In this document: piece by piece, positions 20,420 to 25,929 of the stretch
Position numbering within the stretch: position 1 is the first letter of the stretch
Layout of the letters: the number at the start of each line of letters is the position of its first letter
Source: a virus
IMG/VR virus record: IMGVR_UViG_3300049432_000018
Span: 1-25,929 of that record
Direction: 5' to 3' (one strand)
Length of the DNA: 25,929 nt
Notes under the pieces: generated by a model
What the model saw: only the letters and a program-made list of their open reading frames with translations
What the model was told of the DNA's origin: nothing
The model's database searches: none
Made by a program: the position numbers and the translations under genes

Positions 20420-23400
20420 CTAGCGTTCCCACGCCAGCTTGCCGTTACGCCGCCGCTTGCGGGCTAGGCCAGCCTCGAAGGCGTCAACCGCCTGGTCCAT
20501 CGTGCCGACGTAGTTCGGCATGTTAAGCGTGACGTTGATGGTGTCCCCACCACCGGATCCACTAGAGCGAGCACTCTGCCCAACCGTCAAGACCCGCTCG
20601 CCCTGCTCGAGCCAGTGCAGGCCGGTGTAGGCCGCGACGCCGCCCTGAGCGTGGACGTCGAAGCCAGCGCCGCCCAGGCTGTCGAGCTCGTTGCGGTAGC
20701 TCCTGACCGCGTCGGCGGCATTGTCGATGTGCCCCTTGAGCGAATCCCAGGCGCCACCCTGCTCGTCGACCTTGCCGATATCCAGGCCGCCGATGGCTTC
20801 CTGAAACAGCTTGACCGCCTCGGTGGAGAGGTCAATCGCCGGCTTGAGAGCGTCGTACTTCTTCGCCATCTGGCTGACCGCGTCGGTGGCCTCGCCGGTC
20901 TGCTGCGTGGCCGTACCAGTGGCAGTGGCGGTGGCGTCGATCGCCGGCACGGCCTTCTGATAGTTCAGGGCAGCCTGGAGGAAGTTGAGCGCCGTCGTCT
21001 GGGTGTCGTTGCCCGCCACGGTTTGGGCGACGCGCAAAGCATCGAACTGCGGACCTGCCTCGGACGCCTGGTTGACGACCCGCTCCATCGCCTGGTCGAT
21101 GTCGATCAGGCCAGCGCTGTAGTCGTCCCAGGGCTTCGTGGCGAGTCCCGTCGCGCGTGCCAGGTCGACCAGCTTGAACTGCAAGCCCGACAGCGCAATC
21201 TGTCCGCCAGCAACCTGCCTCTCGATGGGGCCAAGGACGCTGCCGAACTCGGCCATCGCCTCCTTGGTGTTCCGCATGGGGTCGGCCTGGCCCTGCATGA
21301 CCTCGGTCAGCCTAGCTTGCTGGTCGGCGAAGACCTTCGCCCAGTCGGTGCCCTGCTGCGTAGCGCTGGTCAGCATGGCCTGGCCCTGGCCGGCCGCACC
21401 GGCCGCAAGGTTCAGGTTGCCGTACTCGGCGATGATCTGGCGTAAGCCCGTGACGTAACGCGAGCCGTCGCCCTCGGAGACCTCCGCGAGCTTTCCCCAC
21501 TTCTGGACAAGCGCCTCTCCCGCCAGCCCCTCGGCGACCAGTTGCTTGTACAGCGCGGCGTGGTCAGCCGCGAACTTCTGGGCGCTGAATCTCGGGTCCA
21601 TCAGCTGCTCGACGCTGAAGCCCGCCCCCTGCCCGCCGGCCCGGTTGTGTTGGAACAGGCCGACCGAGTCTTCACCGACCGTGTTGTGTGCTCGCGGATT
21701 CAAGCCTGACTCAGCCTTCGCCAGGGCCAGGAGATGCTCTGGTCGAATGCCGTTGGCAACCGCGGCTTCCACGACGGCGCGGACTACGTCGGTGATCGTG
21801 CCGCCGTTCTTGGTCCAGCCAAGGAGGTAGCCCTCCACCGACATGCGGCCGAGATACTCGAATTCCTCAGACGGCGACGAGATGCCGAGTGCGAGTTTCG
21901 CCGCGGCAATCCAATCCCCCGCCAGCTTCGCCAGCAGATTGCTGACTGCCTCGCCGCCGCGGCTGAGCGCGCCGGTCACGCCATCGATGATCGCCTGGCC
22001 GATCTGCCCGGCCGAGACCGCGAGCGAGTTAAGGGATGCCGTCGCCCACTCTGAGATCGAGTTGAGAATCCCGGCCAGGGCCCCGGGCAGCTTGGGCAGG
22101 ACCTCGGTCCCGACCCAGTCGACGAAGGCCTTGCCCCACTCGAGCAGCTTGCTGACGATCGCGGGCAAGGCGTCGGTGAGGATCCAGGCGCCCAGCGCGA
22201 TCTCGAGCTTGACCATCTCAGCGATCAGCAGCGGGATCCGCGGAGCAACCCATTCCACGAAGGCTATGCCCCACTTCAGCAGGTTGCCTGCGAGTGAGGG
22301 CAGCGCCACCGTCAGAAGCCACGAGCCGAGCTGAATCAGGACCTGGCCGAGCTCGCCCAGCAGCGGCGGGATCAGCGGCGCAACCCAGTCAACGAAGGCG
22401 CCGGCCCACTGTCCCAGGTTCTCCACGATGGTTGGCAGTGCCACGGTGTAGAGAAAGGTGGCGACCGAGATCGAGATCTTCGTCAACTCTTGGAGCATCG
22501 GCGGGATCATCGGGCCGATCCAGTTGACGAAGGCCGCCGCCCAGGTGATCAGCACATCTGAGATTCGCAGCCCGACGTTCAGCAACAGGTCGCCGAAGTT
22601 GGCGAATGCGCCAGCCACGTCCCCGCTGAGCGCCTGGTCGACGATCACCGCGAGCCCCGTGAATGCGTCCTGCGCGATCGTCCAGAGATCATTGATTCCG
22701 GTCGCCAGTAGGCCGATGGCGTTCACGACGGGGTCTATGGAGTCGGATGCCGACCAGTCACCCTGGAAGACCTGGATAACCGTCTGCCAGCCATCGGTCA
22801 GGATGGTGATCAGCGGCGCCAGCACATCGCCCAAGCCGGACAGCTGGCCCATGAATCCGTCGATCGCGGCGGGCAGCTCGTCGGCGAACGCCTGGACGGC
22901 CGGTAGCGCAGCCGTGGCCAGCGATGACAGGCCCTTGACCAGCGGCCCGCCGATCGCCTCCGCGACGTTCCCGATAGCCGTCTGGAGAATGACCATCTGC
23001 CCGCCGAAGGTCTGACCAGCCGCCTTGGCAGCGCCGCCAAACTCCTTTTCCAGCTCAGCCAGGATGACCTTTTGTGCGCCCATCATGTCGCCCGATTCCT
23101 GGAGCGTCTTGATCTGCTCTTTCTGCTCGTCGGTGAACGACACGCCCACCCGGGACAGCGCGGTTATCCCCTTGATGGGGTCGTTCAGCGCCTTGCCGAG
23201 CTGGACCGAGCTGGACTTGAGATCCTGACCGAGCGCCTGGCTCATGTTCAGGACCGTCTCGGTGGCGTCCGGGAACACATCCTTCCCGATGTTCGTGAAG
23301 GTCAGCAGCAGATTCTCGGCGCTCTGGATCGCTTCGTCTTCGAACGGGGTGAGCTTCGAGAGTGAGCTAGCGTAGCCAGAGATGTCGTCGGCGCTCAGAC

Positions 23401-23710
23401 CAGCCGCTTCGCCGGTCGATTTGAGCACCGCGGCGGTCTGGCTGGCGACCTGCTCAGCTTCGATGGCCGGCCCGATCAGCCCCTCGATCGCGCCCTTGGC
23501 AACGTCGAAGGTTTGGGTGATCCCGAAGATGCCAAGGCCCAGCTCCTTGAAACCGCCGAGCAGGCCACCGACGCCCTTCTGGACGCCGCCCAGCACGCCG
23601 CTGAAGTTGTCTTTACCGTTGATCTCGATTGCGATCGCTAAATCTGCGATGGCGCTACCCTCGGGTTTTCTTCCGGGTCCGATCGTTGTCAGCGGCGGCG
23701 TCCTGCTCAA
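20420..23710 (-). CDS. Tape measure protein with ruler repeats and a lytic transglycosylase-like domain
   Basis: About 1,096 aa, the longest gene here. It has N-terminal helical Gly/Ala-rich stretches, then four 45-residue hydrophobic repeats (22543 down to ~22075) led by WAxAFVxWV and followed by IPxLL and LPxxxxxLL. A soluble-lytic-transglycosylase-like domain comes next, with EHLLALAKAESGLNPRAH (Glu ~667) and SVGLFQ, and then a helical tail with the G-G-V-A-A-Y-T-G motif and a basic end. The length of this protein sets tail length, and the lytic domain digests peptidoglycan during injection. The start is uncertain: TTG 23710 is used, but ATC 23650, after GAGGGTAG, fits the conserved ADLAIAIEING beginning. 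Confidence 0.85.
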   Translation of the reverse strand: MSRTPPLTTIGPGRKPEGSAIADLAIAIEINGKDNFSGVLGGVQKGVGGLLGGFKELGLGIFGITQTFDVAKGAIEGLIGPAIEAEQVASQTAAVLKSTGEAAGLSADDISGYASSLSKLTPFEDEAIQSAENLLLTFTNIGKDVFPDATETVLNMSQALGQDLKSSSVQLGKALNDPIKGITALSRVGVSFTDEQKEQIKTLQESGDMMGAQKVILAELEKEFGGAAKAAGQTFGGQMVILQTAIGNVAEAIGGPLVKGLSSLATAALPAVQAFADELPAAIDGFMGQLSGLGDVLAPLITILTDGWQTVIQVFQGDWSASDSIDPVVNAIGLLATGINDLWTIAQDAFTGLAVIVDQALSGDVAGAFANFGDLLLNVGLRISDVLITWAAAFVNWIGPMIPPMLQELTKISISVATFLYTVALPTIVENLGQWAGAFVDWVAPLIPPLLGELGQVLIQLGSWLLTVALPSLAGNLLKWGIAFVEWVAPRIPLLIAEMVKLEIALGAWILTDALPAIVSKLLEWGKAFVDWVGTEVLPKLPGALAGILNSISEWATASLNSLAVSAGQIGQAIIDGVTGALSRGGEAVSNLLAKLAGDWIAAAKLALGISSPSEEFEYLGRMSVEGYLLGWTKNGGTITDVVRAVVEAAVANGIRPEHLLALAKAESGLNPRAHNTVGEDSVGLFQHNRAGGQGAGFSVEQLMDPRFSAQKFAADHAALYKQLVAEGLAGEALVQKWGKLAEVSEGDGSRYVTGLRQIIAEYGNLNLAAGAAGQGQAMLTSATQQGTDWAKVFADQQARLTEVMQGQADPMRNTKEAMAEFGSVLGPIERQVAGGQIALSGLQFKLVDLARATGLATKPWDDYSAGLIDIDQAMERVVNQASEAGPQFDALRVAQTVAGNDTQTTALNFLQAALNYQKAVPAIDATATATGTATQQTGEATDAVSQMAKKYDALKPAIDLSTEAVKLFQEAIGGLDIGKVDEQGGAWDSLKGHIDNAADAVRSYRNELDSLGGAGFDVHAQGGVAAYTGLHWLEQGERVLTVGQSARSSGSGGGDTINVTLNMPNYVGTMDQAVDAFEAGLARKRRRNGKLAWER

Positions 23711-24292
23711 CCTTCATCAAGTCGAGCTCAAGGTCTACTTCGGGGTCGTCCAGGTCGATCTCATGGGGTCGGCAGAACCAGCGGCGGGCAATCAGGCGTC
23801 GGAGGTGCCAGTCGGGGACGGCAGCGCGTTTGCCGGTGAGACTTCGGTAGATTGCCCTGAGCTCCGCGCTATGCTCTCGGTCACTTTTTTTTGGTCGACT
23901 TCGATGTTGGCCATGATTGCCCGCAGCACGTCGTTGCTGATCAGCTCCCAGAACTCATCGAGCTGTGGCGACGGCAGGGGGAGATCGGTTTCAGGGTCGA
24001 TCCAGGGTCCATCTGGCGTGCCGTCGTCGAAGTGGACGCGGTGGGCCAGCACCATCCGCTTGAGTGCCCAGAGGATCCGCTGCTCGTCGGTCATGTCGTC
24101 GGGGAGCTTGCCGACGCCGCGCTTGTTCGGGTTGAAGCGCATCAGGATCTGATGGCCAGGGTAGAGGTCGCCCATGTCTACCCAGTGCTCGCGCCGCAAA
24201 GGATTCGGCCGCTCCGGTGGGGGAGCGTCCGTGCCGTTGGTTCTCTCGAGGACCCGGACGCCATGGGGCATCCAGTCGCCATGTTCCTGCAC
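23655..24292 (-). CDS. Tail assembly chaperone G-T fusion made by -1 frameshift
   Basis: Produced when ribosomes slip -1 at A-AAA-AAA. The product keeps the first 136 residues of G, then continues for 76 residues in the -1 frame to TAG at 23657-23655. The extra part (SAELRAIYRSLTGKRA, PDWHLRRLIARRWFC, EIDLDDPEVDLELDLMKVEQD) is rich in charged residues and has the look of the T domain. In lambda and relatives, the G and G-T proteins guide tape measure folding at a fixed ratio. The frame is confirmed by hand translation of both strands of the overlap. Confidence 0.75.
23792..24292 (-). CDS. Tail assembly chaperone G
   Basis: 166 aa from GTG 24292, with GGAGG five bases upstream. The protein has an acidic middle (LPDDMTDEQRILWALKRMVLAHRVHFDDGTPDGPW) and a helical segment (FWELISNDVLRAIMANIEVDQKK). 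It ends in a short Ser/Pro-rich stretch after the slippery site (QSTEVSPANALPSPTGTSDA). It lies between the tail tube gene and the tape measure, the fixed position of the G gene in siphophages. The frameshift site at 23891-23885 makes the longer G-T product. Confidence 0.75.
   Translation of the reverse strand: MQEHGDWMPHGVRVLERTNGTDAPPPERPNPLRREHWVDMGDLYPGHQILMRFNPNKRGVGKLPDDMTDEQRILWALKRMVLAHRVHFDDGTPDGPWIDPETDLPLPSPQLDEFWELISNDVLRAIMANIEVDQKKVTESIARSSGQSTEVSPANALPSPTGTSDA
23885..23891 (-). promoter_or_regulatory. -1 ribosomal frameshift heptamer
   Basis: On the minus strand A-AAA-AAA lies at 23891-23885 and is followed by GTG in frame 0. The codons are CAA AAA AAA GTG, and the -1 reading continues as AGT GAC CGA. 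A run of eight A residues gives an efficient slip. No strong stem-loop is seen just after it. Confidence 0.8.
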
Positions 24293-24312
24293 AAAGCCTC
24301 CAGGCTATTCGT

Positions 24313-24320
24313 GGTAAAAT
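24313..24320 (+). promoter_or_regulatory. Possible extended -10 promoter for the inserted HNH gene
   Basis: TGG-TAAAAT is an extended -10 element (TGN plus TAAAAT) about 70 bp upstream of the HNH start. No good -35 box lies at the expected distance. It is the best candidate for an independent promoter that would let the gene be expressed opposite to the late operon. Confidence 0.35.
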
Positions 24321-24334
24321 GTAGGCACGCAAAT

Positions 24335-24365
24335 GCCCCCGCAAGTGGTGGAACACTTCGGGGGC
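24335..24365. repeat. Hairpin in the leader of the inserted HNH gene
   Basis: GCCCCCG-C-AAGTG pairs with CACTT-CGGGGGC (12 bp, one bulged C) around a GTGGAA loop. It lies between the possible promoter and the TAGGAG ribosome site of the HNH gene. Such leader stems can block translation or terminate readthrough on either strand. No T-run follows, so it is not a clear terminator. Confidence 0.65.
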
Positions 24366-24389
24366 GAGACACCGTAGGAGTTAGCTACG

Positions 24390-24995
24390 ATGCCCCATCA
24401 GTATAGCCCCGCGTTCGTCGCCCGATTCTGGTCCCGAGTGGACAAGTCGGGCGACTGCTGGCTCTGGACCGGAGCCTGTACCGCTGCTGGCTACGGCAGC
24501 CTGACCTTTAACGGCGAGCGACTGTACGCCCATCATGTCGCCTGGGAGCTTGCGGGGATGCCGCGCTCCAGGCGCGCCCGCGTGCTGCATACCTGCGATC
24601 TGCCGGCGTGCCTGCGGAATGACGAGGTCGGCACCTATGACGTTGACGGGCTGAGCCTCCCCAGGCGCGGCCACCTCTTCGGTGGCACCCAGGCGAACAA
24701 CATCCACGACGCTGTCACCAAGCGACGGATGCACTACGGCGATGCACACGGATCGAAGACTCATCCCGAAAGCACTCCCCGCGGCGATCAGCACGCCTGG
24801 CGGCGACGCCCCGAGCTGGTCAGGCGCGGCGAAGATCAGCCAATGCACAAGGTCACCGAGTCCGATGTCCGCGAGATGCGCCGCATGCGCGACGCCGGCG
24901 CGCTGCTCACCGAGATCGGGGCGCGCTTCCCTGATGTCCAGATCCCAGCCATCTCGCGGATTTGCAATCGGGTTCGGTGGAAACATATTGAGTAA
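24390..24995 (+). CDS. Inserted HNH homing-type endonuclease with a split motif
   Basis: 201 aa on the plus strand, opposite all surrounding genes. The ATG at 24390 follows TAGGAG. Residues ~13-60 (FWSRVDKSGDCWLWTGACT..YGSLTF, AHHVAWELAGMP) and VLHTCDLPAC...HLFGGTQANN match free-standing HNH_3 homing endonucleases. In relatives the motif reads C-x-N-P-x-H-L directly after the CD-x-P-x-C. Here about 15 extra residues (from RNDEVGTYDVDG) separate Cys74 from His95. The second half holds a helical DNA-binding section (TESDVREMRRMRDAGALLTEIGARF). It could be a mobile gene inserted between tail tube and chaperone G. Its stop lies next to the tail tube stop. Activity is doubtful because of the split. 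Confidence 0.75.
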   Translation: MPHQYSPAFVARFWSRVDKSGDCWLWTGACTAAGYGSLTFNGERLYAHHVAWELAGMPRSRRARVLHTCDLPACLRNDEVGTYDVDGLSLPRRGHLFGGTQANNIHDAVTKRRMHYGDAHGSKTHPESTPRGDQHAWRRRPELVRRGEDQPMHKVTESDVREMRRMRDAGALLTEIGARFPDVQIPAISRICNRVRWKHIE

Positions 24996-25929
24996 TTAGA
25001 ATGCGGTCAATCGATTACAAGTGCACGCTATGACGATGCCACTTGCTAGCGTGCTATCATACACGTAATCTAACGGGAATCCATACGCCCTAACCGCACC
25101 GAACGCTTCCTTGTTTCGGTCCACGTCGCCCCAGTAGCCGGGGATATCGATTCGGATAGTCGGGAAGATCGCCGCTTCGATGGCGACCGGGCCGATGAAC
25201 TCCAGGCGAAGAAGCTTCGGCGTGCCGGCATTCCAGTTCGTGAGCTCGGTTGCGGCAGCCGTCGACTCGGCCAGGAACGTCAGGTCGGAGCTCAGGTCAA
25301 GCTCGCCAGGAACCGTGCCGATCGCCGCCTGGGTGTTCCCCGCCGCGTAGATCCTGGTCATGTTGTTGTTGAGCTTGATCGACCAGTCGGCGAGCAGGTC
25401 GCTGATTTGTGTGGTTCCTGGAGTACCACCTAATGCGTCCAGGAAGAATTTACATTGCCAGCCTTCCAGGAACGGCGGGTTGCGGGCGGGCAGCGCGGCG
25501 GTGAGCGTCGTGAACGCCGTATCGACGTCGTTGCCGTACAGGTCGAAGGTTCCCGAGTTGTCGCCGTCGACGCTGCCGTCGATCGACAGGCCGGCACCGC
25601 GGATACCCAGCCCGCGATAGACTCGCGACCCGTCGTTGCGCTCAAGCGTCATAGACGTCAGGGACGCGGTCGGTTTGTAGGTGTGGGTGCGCGAGAGCGT
25701 GCCGCCGCCCGGGGTTGTAATCGCCCCGTCGCCGAACGTGATCGCGAGCCATTCCAGCCACTCATTGGGATGGGCGGGCAGCTTGACCTGGCCCTCGACC
25801 ATCGTAGGGCCCTGGGTGACCGCCATCTGGTTGTCGCGTCGGCCGGTCTTGAAGCGGTGGGTCCGGTTCGACCGCTTCTTGTTCAGGGACACCGTCTCCA
25901 GGTAGGCGACCCTCGTGGCAGCCACTCCC
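24996..25929 (-). CDS. Major tail tube protein, 5' end cut by the window
   Basis: At least 310 residues. The visible start (VAATRVAYLETVSLNKKRS) looks internal: tail tube proteins usually have about 15-40 residues before such a stretch and the frame remains open to the window edge, so the gene is partial. Later features include RTHRFKTGRRDNQ, a long beta-rich section (TFGDGAITTPGGGTLSRTHTY, LTSMTLERNDGSRVYRGLGI), a possible Ig-like addition, and TLASGIVIACTCNRLTAF at the end. It forms the inner tube of a non-contractile tail and lies two genes before the chaperone region. The stop is TAA adjacent to the HNH stop. Confidence 0.75.
   Translation of the reverse strand, partial: GVAATRVAYLETVSLNKKRSNRTHRFKTGRRDNQMAVTQGPTMVEGQVKLPAHPNEWLEWLAITFGDGAITTPGGGTLSRTHTYKPTASLTSMTLERNDGSRVYRGLGIRGAGLSIDGSVDGDNSGTFDLYGNDVDTAFTTLTAALPARNPPFLEGWQCKFFLDALGGTPGTTQISDLLADWSIKLNNNMTRIYAAGNTQAAIGTVPGELDLSSDLTFLAESTAAATELTNWNAGTPKLLRLEFIGPVAIEAAIFPTIRIDIPGYWGDVDRNKEAFGAVRAYGFPLDYVYDSTLASGIVIACTCNRLTAF

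Noticed and set aside
24381-24986. Minus-strand 201-aa ORF opposite the HNH gene
   Set aside because: The plus frame has clear HNH motifs and a ribosome site; the minus frame has neither.

Overview
The window reads as the replication, immunity, lysis and tail regions of a temperate, long-tailed (siphovirus-type) bacteriophage or prophage of a GC-rich bacterium. The grounds are an antiparallel repressor/early-operon switch, a helicase loader next to a replication initiator, RusA-like and Pol X-like enzymes, a tail tube protein, tail chaperones with a slippery site, a tape measure protein with a lytic domain, and HNH nucleases. Third codon positions are mostly G or C. The host cannot be fixed from sequence alone; a GC-rich phylum such as Chloroflexota or Actinomycetota would fit. 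No integrase, terminase, capsid, portal or endolysin gene is visible, so the window is only part of the element.

Layout. (1) About 14010 down to 49, minus strand: a long early operon. Nearly every junction is an NTGA or TGATG overlap, so translation is probably coupled. In transcription order it holds a ribbon-helix-helix protein, a set of mini-genes (41, 76, 37 and 46 aa), an Ala-rich repeat protein, a recombination-directionality-like protein, an excisionase-like HTH protein, a Pol X nucleotidyltransferase, a winged-helix protein, a broken helicase, a PD-(D/E)XK-like protein, a replication initiator, a DnaC-type loader, a topoisomerase-type zinc finger, a dead metallopeptidase-like protein, an ASCH protein, a RusA-like resolvase, a sigma/HTH-like protein and two HNH nucleases. 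(2) 14011-15778, plus strand: an immunity region with divergent promoters around a small palindrome, an XRE repressor, a second excisionase-like HTH protein and a membrane-anchored DUF4352 protein with its own promoter. It ends at a 15-bp perfect stem terminator. (3) 25929 down to 15858, minus strand: the late region, with tail tube (cut by the window edge), chaperones G and G-T, tape measure, tail-tip protein, three-repeat fibre, coiled-coil membrane protein, holin-like protein, a 24-aa membrane peptide and a LuxR-type HTH protein. One HNH gene is inserted in the opposite direction at 24390-24995.

How it may work (inference): the repressor at 14202 would silence the leftward early promoter near 14049-14078. 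When it is relieved, the coupled operon makes replication and recombination proteins, and the HTH protein at 1414-1824 may switch on late genes. The most unusual features are a helicase ORF fused in frame to what looks like the tail of a DNA methyltransferase, a metallopeptidase-family protein lacking all three zinc ligands, a -1 frameshift site making the G-T chaperone, a 12-bp repeat array inside a gene, an antisense HNH insertion with a split motif, and several coupled mini-genes of 23-46 codons.
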